Source of the DNA: Desulfonatronospira sp.
GTDB lineage: Bacteria; Desulfobacterota; Desulfovibrionia; Desulfovibrionales; Desulfonatronovibrionaceae
DNA length: 42,854 nt
Reading direction: 5' to 3'
Assembly (NCBI GenBank): GCA_003551155.1
Contig: PUMA01000029.1
Span: forward strand, 1-42,854
Every line of letters starts with the position of its first letter. Position 1 is the first letter of the stretch. Below are positions 15,254 through 24,319 of this stretch, in pieces. The notes under the pieces were generated by a model. It saw only the letters and a list, made by a program, of their open reading frames with translations. It was not told the origin of the DNA and searched no databases. Both the position numbers and the translations under genes were made by a program.

Positions 15254-16006
15254 ATGAAAAAAATTGATCAGTTTTCGGACACCCTGACTGAAGAGACTCT
15301 TAAAGAGGCTGCAGACACTTTTTTTGGCAAGCGCAAAGAAGTGGAGGAGGATCTGGAGCTACTGCAGAAACAGGCCAGGGAGCTTCAGAGACAGGCTGCG
15401 GATATTGAGAGATTGCTGTCCGGTATGAACTATATCCTGGCTAAAGGCAGGGCCAGCAAGGCTTTCTGGGCCGGTCTGGGGCACGATGCCCTGTCTGAGT
15501 ATCCGCCAAAGTGGCAAAATGAAGTTCTGCTTCCCAGGGCCTGGACCAGAAAGGGCAGGTTTCTCAGCCTGTTGCGCAAGCTGTATTCTCAGGTCTCTGA
15601 GAAGATTGAGGTATATGTTCGCGGCCGCTACATTGATGATCCTGAAGTCAAGGGCAGAAAGAAACTTACATCCAACCTGACCACCCTGAAAAATCAGGCG
15701 AACAAGCTCAAAGAAACCATTCAAAAGGTCAACGCCTGTCAGAGTCCGGACGAAGTCATGGCCTTCGCCCGCAGGCTGGATGTGGAAACAAGCGATAAAA
15801 AACAGTTTACAGGCTCTGGTCTCATCTATGATTATGACCGGGATCTCTGTCTTCCTCCGCTGGAGATAGACAGCCTGGGGATCAAGGAGTATCCTGAACT
15901 GCCAGCGGACAAACAGGCCATGAACAGGCTGGAACAGACATCCAGGGAGGTTTATGCCCGCTTCAGGCAGGAAATAGACTCTGTTCTGGATGAAATATAC
16001 GGATAA
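15254..16006 (+). CDS. Conserved-looking hypothetical protein with N-terminal coiled coil
   Basis: This protein of about 250 residues has no domain that I recognise. From residue 1 (MKKIDQF) it starts with a strongly charged helix, KRKEVEEDLELLQKQARELQRQAADIE-like (about 25-55), predicted to be a coiled coil. A basic middle section (RGRYIDDPEVKGRKKL) and a second long helix follow. There is no signal peptide or membrane segment, so it is probably cytoplasmic. ATG 15254 is chosen over the upstream start at 15182 because the first 24 residues of the longer form look non-conserved; the ribosome site is weak. The codon use matches the chromosomal genes, supporting a real gene. Confidence 0.7.
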   Translation: MKKIDQFSDTLTEETLKEAADTFFGKRKEVEEDLELLQKQARELQRQAADIERLLSGMNYILAKGRASKAFWAGLGHDALSEYPPKWQNEVLLPRAWTRKGRFLSLLRKLYSQVSEKIEVYVRGRYIDDPEVKGRKKLTSNLTTLKNQANKLKETIQKVNACQSPDEVMAFARRLDVETSDKKQFTGSGLIYDYDRDLCLPPLEIDSLGIKEYPELPADKQAMNRLEQTSREVYARFRQEIDSVLDEIYG

Positions 16007-16036
16007 AATAGCGTGGAAAAGGGAATCTATTCAGTT

Positions 16037-16068
16037 AGAAGGGTTGCGAACCGCTGTCCAGACCTTCT
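16037..16068 (+). other. Nested hairpin in the queF leader
   Basis: AGAAGG (16037-16042) pairs with CCTTCT (16063-16068), enclosing a smaller GGTTGCGAACC hairpin (16042-16052). It lies 32 bases before the queF ATG. queF genes are often under preQ1 riboswitches, but this sequence does not match the preQ1-I consensus that I know. No function can be assigned. Confidence 0.3.
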
Positions 16069-16100
16069 GTAGTTCAATACCCGGAGGATGAAATCAAACT

Positions 16101-16517
16101 ATGCAAGATGACATATCCGGCCTGACTCTGCTTGGCAAAACCAGGCCCGAGTATCCAGCCCGGGTCAACCCGGAAGTTCTAGAAACCTTTGTGAACAAGT
16201 TTTCCGGGCGTGAATATGAAGTGGTCATGCATACTGAGGAGTTCACCTCGCTCTGCCCGGTGACCGGTCAGCCGGATTACGGCAGTATCGAACTCAGGTA
16301 TGTCCCGGGAAATAAATGTATCGAATCCAAGTCCCTGAAGTATTACCTTTTCAGCTACCGGCAGGAACCCACCTTCATGGAAACCGTGGTCAACCGTATT
16401 CTTGACGATCTGGTCCAGGCCTGCAGCCCCATGAGGATGACCGTTACCGGCCGGTTCAAGGCCAGGGGCGGCATTTCTATTCAGGTGTCCGCCACGTTCG
16501 ACTGCAGGGGCGGATGA
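16101..16517 (+). CDS. queF: NADPH-dependent 7-cyano-7-deazaguanine reductase (preQ0 to preQ1)
   Basis: QueF reduces the nitrile of preQ0 to the amine of preQ1 in queuosine tRNA-modification biosynthesis. The 138-residue length is that of the unimodular (B. subtilis-type) enzymes. The active-site segment SLCPVTGQPDYG carries the nucleophilic Cys52 and Asp59, and CIESKSLKYYLFSYR is the substrate and NADPH-binding motif. GGAGG precedes the ATG at 16101. A 10-bp GC-rich hairpin without a T run (16519-16544) follows the stop directly. Other queuosine genes are not nearby. Confidence 0.95.
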   Translation: MQDDISGLTLLGKTRPEYPARVNPEVLETFVNKFSGREYEVVMHTEEFTSLCPVTGQPDYGSIELRYVPGNKCIESKSLKYYLFSYRQEPTFMETVVNRILDDLVQACSPMRMTVTGRFKARGGISIQVSATFDCRGG

Positions 16518-16518
16518 A

Positions 16519-16544
16519 CCTTACCAGGTTCGACCCTGGTAGGG
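16519..16544 (+). other. Stable hairpin after queF
   Basis: CCTTACCAGG (16519-16528) pairs with CCTGGTAGGG (16535-16544), including one G-U pair, around a six-base loop. It starts two bases after the queF stop. No T tract follows, so it is not a canonical intrinsic terminator; it may protect the mRNA 3' end. Confidence 0.35.
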
Positions 16545-16614
16545 TGCTGTGACCTTATCCATAATTTCTTTTCCAGGAAAGTTCAACCAACCCCTGAGTA
16601 TTCGCGGGGTTGCA

Positions 16615-17334
16615 TTATTTTCCCACTGGCATCAGGTACATGGGGATTTCATTGTCGCTCAGGCCAAGAACCTGCTGCACCCCGGAGTCGTCAAAAGCCC
16701 CGATAACCACCGTACCCAGTCCCAGGGCCTCGGCCTGCAGATGGATATTCTGCCCGGCATGGCCTACCTCCATATGCACGTACTGCCTGCCCCTTTGTCC
16801 GTATCTGCCTGTTGTCCTTTCGTAAATTCCCGCAATGACTACAACGGCCGGGGCGTAAAGTACAGAGGACTGGCGAAGGGCCTGGTTGTAAAGATCTCGC
16901 CTGAGATCTCCGGTCTTTATCTTGGTCAGCTGGTGGTTCTTGGGCAGATAACGGTATAAACCGGGATCCAGGCCTTCAACCTTGCCTGCAGCCAGAAAAA
17001 CCTCCAGGGGATAAAGAGCCCCTGCTGACGGAGCAGTTCGGTAGCCTCTGTCGGGCCTGTTGATTCCCTGGGCTGCCCAAAGAAGCTGACCAGCTTCATC
17101 CAGGGTCAAGGGATCCGAGGTAAAGGATCGGGTGGATTTGCGCTGTTTCAGAGCCTTTTCCAGGCTTATGTCACCGTCGGTGGAAAATTCGGGCAAGTCA
17201 AATTTTTCCTGGGCCTTTGCATGTTTGAAGAACATCTGAACACCTCCTTCAAGGCAGAATGAAGCAGGAAGCAATAGATAGATGCCTACTGCCAGAAAAA
17301 GAATTTTTTTCAAAAAAACTGGATTCATTGGCAT
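16615..17334 (-). CDS. SagB/ThcOx-type nitroreductase-family oxidoreductase, exported or membrane-anchored
   Basis: This 239-residue FMN-dependent nitroreductase-superfamily protein is of the SagB-like class. It shows LEKALKQRKSTRSFTSDPL with the FMN-phosphate Arg residues, AGQLLWAAQGINR, RTAPSAGALYPLEVF, and near the end VGHAGQNIHLQAEALGLGTV with GAFDD, all typical. The N-terminus (about residues 5-27, VFLKKILFLAVGIYLLLPA) is a signal peptide or anchor, so the protein acts outside the cytoplasm, unusual among FMN nitroreductases but common in this subfamily. AGGAGG lies six bases before the ATG at 17334; the longer TTG start would include that site. It converges with queF. The substrate is unknown. 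Confidence 0.87.
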   Translation of the reverse strand: MPMNPVFLKKILFLAVGIYLLLPASFCLEGGVQMFFKHAKAQEKFDLPEFSTDGDISLEKALKQRKSTRSFTSDPLTLDEAGQLLWAAQGINRPDRGYRTAPSAGALYPLEVFLAAGKVEGLDPGLYRYLPKNHQLTKIKTGDLRRDLYNQALRQSSVLYAPAVVVIAGIYERTTGRYGQRGRQYVHMEVGHAGQNIHLQAEALGLGTVVIGAFDDSGVQQVLGLSDNEIPMYLMPVGK

Positions 17335-17647
17335 GGAAATCCTCCTGTACAAGGGTTTAGTTTAATCTAAACATAAACACACAAGAACAAAAGGGTCAAG
17401 AATGGACAGGGAAACAACCCTATTTCTGTTTTTTGGTTTTTTCTCCGAGGATACACAGTCTGCGGGTTCAAAAGTTCTTCTTGAAGCATTTCAGGTTCTT
17501 GATTAATATTGTTTTGATTATCGCAATTAACATTGCAGGTGATCAGTCATCTCTGAAAAGGTGTCTCTAGTTTGCTCCTACACCGGGAGAACTGAAAACT
17601 TGCCTGCCTGGATCCTCAAACATCAACCCTTTTTTCACCGGAGAAAC

Positions 17648-18490
17648 ATGAACAGCTGTTCAATCATCATGGCCACCAAAGTGGGGAGCCCTGAGGCCCG
17701 GCATCTGGCGGCAAAAGTCAGGACCTGGCTGGAAAAAAGAAACTGCAGCGTGTTTACGGTGGATCATCCGTATGAGATACCCCTGGAAGTGATGCAGGAT
17801 TGTCAGCCGGATCTGATAATCGTTCTGGGAGGGGACGGAACCATACTTCGCGTGGTGCGGGCCATGCTGGACCAGGGAGCACCCTTTGTGGGCGTGAATC
17901 TGGGCAAAGTGGGTTTTCTGGCTGAAATTTCCCCCACGATCTGGCAGAAACAGTTAAGCCGAATATTCAGGTCAGCTTTCAGGGTATCAAGGCGCCTTGT
18001 CCTGGATTACAGAATTGTCCGCCAGGAAGGAGAAAGCATTACCGGCGCGGCCATCAACGAACTGGTAATCAGCCGGGGCGAGCTGGCCAGGCTCATTTCC
18101 CTGGACCTGGAATCCTCCCAGGGCACCTTGCAGTGCATCCGGGCTGACGGGTTGATTTTTTCCACCCCCACAGGATCCACTGCTTACTGCATTTCCGCGG
18201 GCGGTCCCCTGGTGCATCCGGAAATGCAGGGAATCATTCTTACCCCGGTCTGTGTATTTCTCCACGACTTCAAACCTCTAGTTATGCCTGCTTCAGAGAA
18301 GTTCACGATCAGGGTGTGCCCGGATTCTCCGGAAGCCTATATTACTGTGGACGGCCAGACCGGATACGTCCTTAACGCCGGGGATGTGCTCATGGTGAGC
18401 AGGCACGCCAGGGATCTCAAACTTTTAATGTGTGAAGAACAGGGTTTTATTGCCAAGCTGAGCACCAAAAGATTTTTTGTCAGGGGGTGA
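17648..18490 (+). CDS. nadK: NAD kinase
   Basis: NadK phosphorylates NAD to NADP. The product of about 280 residues has the diagnostic IVLGGDGTILRVVRA motif, VNLGKVGFLAE, the NELVISR segment, the GLIFSTPTGSTAYCISAGGP substrate-binding motif and a beta-rich C-terminus. The ATG at 17648 has GGAGA five bases upstream, so the 29 residues encoded from 17561 are excluded. Its TGA overlaps the GTG start of the next gene by four bases, beginning a chain of four overlapping genes (nadK, ARMT1-like, mltA, rel). Confidence 0.94.
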   Translation: MNSCSIIMATKVGSPEARHLAAKVRTWLEKRNCSVFTVDHPYEIPLEVMQDCQPDLIIVLGGDGTILRVVRAMLDQGAPFVGVNLGKVGFLAEISPTIWQKQLSRIFRSAFRVSRRLVLDYRIVRQEGESITGAAINELVISRGELARLISLDLESSQGTLQCIRADGLIFSTPTGSTAYCISAGGPLVHPEMQGIILTPVCVFLHDFKPLVMPASEKFTIRVCPDSPEAYITVDGQTGYVLNAGDVLMVSRHARDLKLLMCEEQGFIAKLSTKRFFVRG

Positions 18491-20268
18491 TTTTGTCCAA
18501 ACTGCCGCAAATCTCATCTGTATCCCAGTTATATTATGGTCAGGATCCCTATCTTGATGCCTGGCTCCTGCATTTCATGCTGGAAAACAACATTGAGCAT
18601 CTGGTCAATCCCAGGGTTAATGCCTCTTCCGGGCAGCTCAGGTTCATGGTGGACATTGATGAGGGACAGCTTTTTGTTCCTTGTACCGACTGGATGTTTG
18701 CCCACCTGCTCCAGAGCAGGATGAGTCCGGAACTCATGCGGGAATACCGCCAGGCCTGGAAGAGGCTGGTTCTTCTGATCCACAACTTCTCCGGGGACCC
18801 GTTCGTCAAAAAAAAGGTTCTTTCCCTGTGCAAGCATATTTTCCGCAAGGTGCTCAGGTCGCCCTTCATGATTCCTTCCAGGCTGCAGAAAAGAATGCTG
18901 GACATATTTCTCAGTCAGAACGCGATTCAGGATCCTTATCAGGAGATGAAGGTGGAGTACAACCTGCGGGCGAAAAAATTTATGGATACTCCCGGATTTT
19001 TCCGTTTCATAAGTTCCTGCCCCAGTTCCACCATGAGTTGTCAGAAAATCCAGGATCTGAGGTGGGAACTCGATCTTGTTGAGCTCAGACGATATTTCTG
19101 TCTATCTACATGGGACAAGATCTGGAAGAATAAGGATTTTTATCCAGAAGCCCGGGAGATAGACCAGGAACTGAACAGGTCCTGGGACGGCTTTGACCGG
19201 GGCATGACCAGGCTTTTTGGTCCGGATAACACCAGTCGGTTGAAGATTTTGTATATGCCCAGCAGCACCGGGGGGATAATCTTTGATCTGCAGGTTATCG
19301 CCACCCTTGTCCGGCAGGGACACAAGGTGGTCCTGGCCTTGAAGGAGGGTTTCTACTACGACCACCCCAATTTCTGGGATTGTGATACTGATGAGGTGCT
19401 TTCCAGTGAGCTCAAGGAGGCCAGTTTCGTTGCCGACAGCCAGGTATCCAAAAAGGAGTTTCTGAAAAAACAGAGAGAAAATAACCTGATGGTTATTTCC
19501 GACGGCACCAGGGAAAGGCTGAATCTATACCGTACCAGTATAACCTTTGCCAGGGCCTGGAAGGAATCTGACCTGATAATCGCCAAGGGTAAGGGCAACC
19601 ATCGGCGCATGATCCAGAATTCACATCTTTTTACCCGGGATGTGCTTTGTCTTTTCCGTGATGACCGGGATCAGGTCCATTTTGACTTCAAGGCAAAAAG
19701 CCCCAGGGGGCGCAAGATTACCGAGAAGGAGATTGTGGCCAAGGCCGAAGATATTACAAGGCAGATGATGCAGGCCAGGATGCAGGGCCAGAGAGTGCTT
19801 TTCTACAGCGCCGTCATAGGCAGCATCCCTGGTCAGACAAAGACGGCCATCAAGCTGCTCAATACTTTTGTAGAGTATATGCGCGGGCGCATGTCCGGGA
19901 CTTTCATCATCAACCCGGCTGAGCACTTTGAACCGGGCATGGACGGTGACGATCTCATGTATATGTGGGAAAACGTTCAGCGCAGCGGGCTCATCGATGT
20001 CTGGAGATTTCAGTCCGTGCGTGATATTGAAAAGAGTTTCGAGCTGATAGGGGAAAGAGTGCCTCCGGTCTGGGCCGGAAAGGACGCTACTTTTTCTACG
20101 GGCTGCACCAAGGAAATGCACATAGCCCTGGAAGTCCAGAAACAGAATCCTGAAATGCAGATCATCGGCCCCAGTCCGGAGCAGTTCTTCCGTCGCAGGG
20201 AATATGGCGTGGGCAAGTTTTTTGATATAAATATCGAAAGGGAGCCGAGTCAATATGTGCGGTCTTAA
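18487..20268 (+). CDS. ARMT1-like (DUF89) damage-control phosphatase family protein
   Basis: This 593-residue cytoplasmic protein carries features of the DUF89/ARMT1-like family in its centre: a substrate region around VVLALKEGFYYDHPNF, VISDGTRERL, and ESDLIIAKGKGNHRRM, which parallels the DLVIAKGQGN motif of metal-dependent damage-control phosphatases that clear damaged phosphometabolites. The N-terminal half (about 1-270) is helical and the C-terminal part (about 430-590) is distinct, so it is longer than simple DUF89 proteins. The GTG start overlaps the nadK stop, and its end overlaps the mltA start by 14 bases. Linkage to nadK is consistent with a metabolite-repair role. The substrate is unknown. 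Confidence 0.7.
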   Translation: MILSKLPQISSVSQLYYGQDPYLDAWLLHFMLENNIEHLVNPRVNASSGQLRFMVDIDEGQLFVPCTDWMFAHLLQSRMSPELMREYRQAWKRLVLLIHNFSGDPFVKKKVLSLCKHIFRKVLRSPFMIPSRLQKRMLDIFLSQNAIQDPYQEMKVEYNLRAKKFMDTPGFFRFISSCPSSTMSCQKIQDLRWELDLVELRRYFCLSTWDKIWKNKDFYPEAREIDQELNRSWDGFDRGMTRLFGPDNTSRLKILYMPSSTGGIIFDLQVIATLVRQGHKVVLALKEGFYYDHPNFWDCDTDEVLSSELKEASFVADSQVSKKEFLKKQRENNLMVISDGTRERLNLYRTSITFARAWKESDLIIAKGKGNHRRMIQNSHLFTRDVLCLFRDDRDQVHFDFKAKSPRGRKITEKEIVAKAEDITRQMMQARMQGQRVLFYSAVIGSIPGQTKTAIKLLNTFVEYMRGRMSGTFIINPAEHFEPGMDGDDLMYMWENVQRSGLIDVWRFQSVRDIEKSFELIGERVPPVWAGKDATFSTGCTKEMHIALEVQKQNPEMQIIGPSPEQFFRRREYGVGKFFDINIEREPSQYVRS

Positions 20269-21562
20269 GCAGTTTTTCTGGGGTCCACTTCTATCCGGGA
20301 CCCGATCCAGGCATTGCCCGGGTCTTGAAAGCCCAGGTGGCCTGAAACCCTGGACTGGTTCCGGGCCAAATAACAGCAGTCTATTGTCTACGGTTCTTCT
20401 TCTGCTGCTTGTATTTTGGGGCTGTTCTCCTGAGCCTGTGCTGGAACCTGAGCCGGTGGACATTCCACACGTGTTTGTTCCTGCTGAAGGAAAGGATGTG
20501 GTCCGGATTCTGGAAAACGGGCTCAGGGCCCAGGGGCTTGATAACTGGAAGGACCTGGCTCCGGCGGTTGAAAGAAGCCTTGAATACGTAAGCACCAGAG
20601 ACCAGGACGCTTGGGCTGTCTGCGAACCCGGGCTCTGCCTGAGCTGGAACGAGCTGAAAAAGACCCTGGAGCTTTTCCTGGGTCTTCTGCCGAAAATTGA
20701 CGGTCGTCCAGACATGTTCAAGGATTTTTTTGAGTTTTACGCGGTCAACCCGGACGTTTTGCTTACCGGATATTACGAACCCCTGCTCAGGGCATCCCGG
20801 GATCCCTCCCCGGAGTACCCCCATCCGGTTTATGCAAAGCCTGGTGACCTGCTGACCGCTGATCTGGGAAGGTTTCATCCCCGCTGGAAGGGGCAGCAGC
20901 TGGTGTATCGTATGCAGGGAGAAGAGATTGTTCCGTACTATGAACGCAGGGAGATTGATCAGAAAAATGTCCTGCAGGGGAGAAATCTGGAAATAGCCTG
21001 GGTGGACGATCCCATTGAGCTGTTTTTTCTGCATATTCAGGGTTCGGGCAGGCTTGAGTATCCTGACGGTGGAACAGAACACGTTCTGTACGCCGGTCGA
21101 AACGGCAGGCAATACGTAGCCCTGGGCCGGGTACTGGTGGAGCTGGGCTTTCTGGAGGAAAACCAGGTGAGCATGCAGGCCATCCGCGCCTTTCTAAGAA
21201 ACAATTCCGGCCTGAAGGCCGACCTGATGGCAAAGAACCCCAGTTACATTTTCTTTCATTTGGCTGAAGAAGGCCCAAAAGGAGCCATGGGCAGAATACT
21301 CACCCCCTGGGTCAGTGTGGCCAGCGACCCCGGGCTGATTCCGTGGGGATCGCTGATGGTTCTCGATGCTGAGCTTCCTGAATTTAAAGGCCAGAAAAAT
21401 CGAATCCATGGGCCTGTTCTTGCTCAGGATACCGGCGGAGCCATCAGGGGCAGGCATCTTGATCTGTTCTGCGGTTTCGGAGAAAGGCCGGAGTATTTGG
21501 CCGGCAAAATGCAGGGCAGAGCCAATGTTTATCTAATGGTTCGCAAGCATGGTCAGAATTAA
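20255..21562 (+). CDS. mltA: Membrane-bound lytic murein transglycosylase A (lipoprotein)
   Basis: MltA cleaves peptidoglycan glycan strands to 1,6-anhydro-muropeptides. The MltA domain (about residues 140-330) shows LLTGYYEPLLRASRDPSPEY, LEIAWVDDPIELFFLHIQGSG and NPSYIFFHL. The C-terminal 3D domain has AQDTGGAIRGRHLDLFCG with the catalytic Asp. A hydrophobic stretch ending LLLLLVFWGC at about residue 57 suggests a lipoprotein signal, though the n-region is unusually long and the lipobox atypical, so the true start may lie further in. The ATG overlaps the previous gene by 14 bases and the end overlaps rel by 14. Confidence 0.92.
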   Translation: MCGLKQFFWGPLLSGTRSRHCPGLESPGGLKPWTGSGPNNSSLLSTVLLLLLVFWGCSPEPVLEPEPVDIPHVFVPAEGKDVVRILENGLRAQGLDNWKDLAPAVERSLEYVSTRDQDAWAVCEPGLCLSWNELKKTLELFLGLLPKIDGRPDMFKDFFEFYAVNPDVLLTGYYEPLLRASRDPSPEYPHPVYAKPGDLLTADLGRFHPRWKGQQLVYRMQGEEIVPYYERREIDQKNVLQGRNLEIAWVDDPIELFFLHIQGSGRLEYPDGGTEHVLYAGRNGRQYVALGRVLVELGFLEENQVSMQAIRAFLRNNSGLKADLMAKNPSYIFFHLAEEGPKGAMGRILTPWVSVASDPGLIPWGSLMVLDAELPEFKGQKNRIHGPVLAQDTGGAIRGRHLDLFCGFGERPEYLAGKMQGRANVYLMVRKHGQN

Positions 21563-23708
21563 CGAAATACTGGACAAGGTTGATGGATACCTGTCCGGGC
21601 ATGAACAGGCACTGATCCAGAAAGCCTATGTGTTCTCAGCATCCGCTCACGCCGGACAGATCCGTCTGAGCGGGGAACCTTATCTGTCCCACCCCCTGGA
21701 GGTAGCTGACCTGCTGGCGGAGATGAATCTGGACGCGGCCACCATTGCTGCCGGCCTTCTTCATGACACAGTGGAGGATACCAAGGCCGGCCTGGATGAG
21801 ATCAGGGAACAGTTCGGCCCGGAGGTCGCCAGCATAGTCAAGGGTGTGACCAAGATCGGCAAGATGAGCTTTGATTCCAAGGAAGAAGCCCAGGCCGAGA
21901 ATATCCGCAAGATGATCCTGGCCATGGCCGATGATATCCGGGTTATTCTGGTCAAGCTGGCTGACAGGCTGCATAACATGAAGACACTGGAGTTCCAGAG
22001 CACGGTCAAGCAGAAGGCCGTGGCCCAGGAAACCCTGGACATATACGCTCCACTGGCCAACCGGCTTGGCCTTTACCGCATCAAGATCCAGCTGGAGAAC
22101 CTGAGCCTCAGATACATAAAGCCTGATGTATATTTTCAGATCCAGGAGGGGATTAAGAAGCAGAAATTCGTGGGAGAGCGCTATATCCAGAAGGTATGCG
22201 AAAATATTGAGGAGCTTCTCAAGAAAAACTCCATTGAGGGAAGGGTTTCAGGCAGGCTCAAGGATATCTACAGCATCTACCACAAAATGGTCCAGCAGGG
22301 GCTGACCCTGGATCAGGTATATGACATAATAGCCTTCAGGATCCTGGGGAATACGGTCAAGGACTGCTATGCTGTTCTGGGACTGGTTCACTCCATCTGG
22401 AAGCCGGTACCCGGCCGGTTCAAGGACTACATTTCCATGCCCAAGGCCAATATGTACCAGAGCCTGCATACTACAGTGATCGGCCCCGACGGGGAACGTA
22501 TCGAGATCCAGATCCGTACCGAAGAGATGCACAGGATGGCGGAATTCGGTATTGCTTCTCACTGGCGCTACAAGGAAGACGGCAGAAACAGATTCAAGGA
22601 CAAGGATGCAGAGCGTTTCGCCTGGCTCAGGCAGATTCTGGACTGGCAGGAAGAACTCAAGGACCCAAGAGAATTCATGGCTTCCCTGCGCTTTGATCTT
22701 TTTGAGGATGAAGTCTACGTGTTCACTCCCAGGGGAGAAGTCAAGGAATTGCCTGAAGGAGCCACGCCCATAGATTTTGCCTACATGATCCACACCGAGG
22801 TTGGTGATCGCTGCGCCGGGGCCAAGGTCAACGGCCGGCTTGTGCCGTTGAGCACCAGGCTCAAGAACGGGGATACCGTGGAGATCATAACTGATCCCCA
22901 TCGTCACCCCAGCCGGGACTGGCTCAGGCTGGTCAAGACAGCCAAGGCCCGTACCAGGATCAAGCAGTGGATCCGCAACGAGGAGCGTCAGCAGAGTATA
23001 GCCCTGGCCAGGGAAGTTCTGGAAAAAGAGGGGCGGAAGTTGGGGATCAATATCAACCAGGCCCTCAAGCAGAACCTGCTCCAGGAAGTGGCAAAGGAAT
23101 TATCCTACAAGTCAGTGGACGATCTGCTGTCCGCAGTGGGTTATGCCCGGATCACTCCCAGGCAGGTCCTGAACCGCCTCCTGCCCAGGGATGATGACCA
23201 GCAGGAAAAGCCCGGAACAGGCGAGCTTCCGGAAAAAGCAGAGGAAAAGCCCGGGCCGGTAGCCAAAAAGGAAGGGGTTCAGATTAAAGGGGTTGGAGAT
23301 GTCCTGGTCCGTTTTGCCAAGTGCTGCAATCCATTGCCCGGGGATCCCATCGTGGGCTACATCAGCCGGGGTCGGGGGGTGACCATTCATACCACCGACT
23401 GCCCCAATACTCAGGAAATGGAGCCTGAACGCAAGCTTGAGGTCTTCTGGTCAGGAGAGACCGACAAGGCTTTTCCGGCCAAGATCAAGATTATCTGCCA
23501 GAACAGGAAAGGCGTTCTGGCCAAGATCAGCGGACTTCTGACCAAGGAGGACGTAAATATTGATTCCGGCGTGTTCAAGTCCAATGTGGACGGGAAGACT
23601 GAACTCACTTTTACGGTCATGGTCCAGGATTCAGCTCATCTATACCGGACCATTGAAAAGATGCGCAAGCTTTCAGAAGTAAGTGAGGTGGTGCGCGTTG
23701 CCGAATAA
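21549..23708 (+). CDS. rel: Bifunctional (p)ppGpp synthetase/hydrolase (Rel/SpoT family)
   Basis: This 719-residue stringent-response enzyme makes and degrades (p)ppGpp. The N-terminal HD domain is intact (HPLEVADLLAEMN and GLLHDTVEDT, about 45-80), so hydrolase activity is expected. The synthetase domain (about 240-370) contains GRFKDYISMPKANMYQSLH and EIQIRTEEMHRMAEFG; RFKD rather than EXDD marks the bifunctional class. A TGS domain follows (about 395-455, VYVFTPRGEVKELPEGAT), then a Cys-containing FAKCCNPLPGD segment and a C-terminal ACT domain (about 645-719). It overlaps mltA by 14 bases and ends just before a terminator. Confidence 0.96.
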   Translation: MVRINEILDKVDGYLSGHEQALIQKAYVFSASAHAGQIRLSGEPYLSHPLEVADLLAEMNLDAATIAAGLLHDTVEDTKAGLDEIREQFGPEVASIVKGVTKIGKMSFDSKEEAQAENIRKMILAMADDIRVILVKLADRLHNMKTLEFQSTVKQKAVAQETLDIYAPLANRLGLYRIKIQLENLSLRYIKPDVYFQIQEGIKKQKFVGERYIQKVCENIEELLKKNSIEGRVSGRLKDIYSIYHKMVQQGLTLDQVYDIIAFRILGNTVKDCYAVLGLVHSIWKPVPGRFKDYISMPKANMYQSLHTTVIGPDGERIEIQIRTEEMHRMAEFGIASHWRYKEDGRNRFKDKDAERFAWLRQILDWQEELKDPREFMASLRFDLFEDEVYVFTPRGEVKELPEGATPIDFAYMIHTEVGDRCAGAKVNGRLVPLSTRLKNGDTVEIITDPHRHPSRDWLRLVKTAKARTRIKQWIRNEERQQSIALAREVLEKEGRKLGININQALKQNLLQEVAKELSYKSVDDLLSAVGYARITPRQVLNRLLPRDDDQQEKPGTGELPEKAEEKPGPVAKKEGVQIKGVGDVLVRFAKCCNPLPGDPIVGYISRGRGVTIHTTDCPNTQEMEPERKLEVFWSGETDKAFPAKIKIICQNRKGVLAKISGLLTKEDVNIDSGVFKSNVDGKTELTFTVMVQDSAHLYRTIEKMRKLSEVSEVVRVAE

Positions 23709-23710
23709 AA

Positions 23711-23744
23711 AAAGGCCGTCCGGATAGATATCCGGGCGGCCTTT
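23711..23744. terminator. Bidirectional intrinsic terminator between rel and the FKBP gene
   Basis: AAAGGCCGTCCGGAT (23711-23725) pairs with ATCCGGGCGGCCTTT (23730-23744) with one G-U mismatch and a four-base loop. On the minus strand the stem is followed by a run of seven T, making a strong terminator for the convergent FKBP gene. On the plus strand only three T follow, so it is weaker for rel. Confidence 0.85.
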
Positions 23745-23791
23745 AAAGCGGTAAACATTCATATGCCGGTTTTCAGGTGCACAGAGCCGGA

Positions 23792-24211
23792 TCAGACTCT
23801 CTTGATTTCAAAGTTAAGGTCTTCACCTGCCAGGGGATGGTTGGCGTCCAGGGTTACGGAGCCTTCCTTGACATCAACAATAACCGCAGGGAACTCCTGG
23901 CCTTCGGGGTGCCTGAGCATGAGCTGCTGGCCCACGCTCTGGGGGATTTCGTCAGGGAACTTATCCTTAGGCACATCAATGATCATTTCCTCGCGCCTTT
24001 CACCATAGGCCTCCTCCTTGGCAATGGTCACATTCCTGCTTTCTCCCGGATCCATGTCCCGCACAGCGTTTTCAATTCCGGGAATGACCTCACCCTTGCC
24101 CATGGTAAACTCCAGAGGTTCCTTGTCTTTTGAGGTGTCGAACACCGTACCGTCGTTGAGTTTGCCGGTGTAATGCACCTTGACCTGGGTTCCGTCTTCT
24201 ACTTTGGACAT
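23792..24211 (-). CDS. SlyD-like FKBP-type peptidyl-prolyl isomerase
   Basis: This 139-residue protein has the SlyD-like split FKBP domain: VHYTGKLNDGTVFDTS, then FTMGKGEVIPGIENAVRDM, an insert-in-flap chaperone domain (about 70-125, with VPKDKFPDEIPQSVGQQL) and the closing LAGEDLNFEIKRV strand. It catalyses proline isomerisation and acts as a chaperone in the cytoplasm. The His- and Cys-rich tail of E. coli SlyD is absent, so nickel delivery is not expected from sequence. AAGGAG lies eight bases before the ATG. It is a single gene ending at the strong terminator. Confidence 0.92.
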   Translation of the reverse strand: MSKVEDGTQVKVHYTGKLNDGTVFDTSKDKEPLEFTMGKGEVIPGIENAVRDMDPGESRNVTIAKEEAYGERREEMIIDVPKDKFPDEIPQSVGQQLMLRHPEGQEFPAVIVDVKEGSVTLDANHPLAGEDLNFEIKRV

Positions 24212-24319
24212 CAATACTACTCCTTGTTTTTTTTGCTTTTTTCAGTGCCGGCTTATCAGGATTATTTTAATATTCCCTGAGTAATCAGGAATAAAAGCGG
24301 AAGCTGAAAAAAGACGTTT

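Noticed and set aside
16021-16100. preQ1 riboswitch upstream of queF
   Set aside because: The sequence lacks the preQ1-I pseudoknot pattern; only a nested hairpin is visible.
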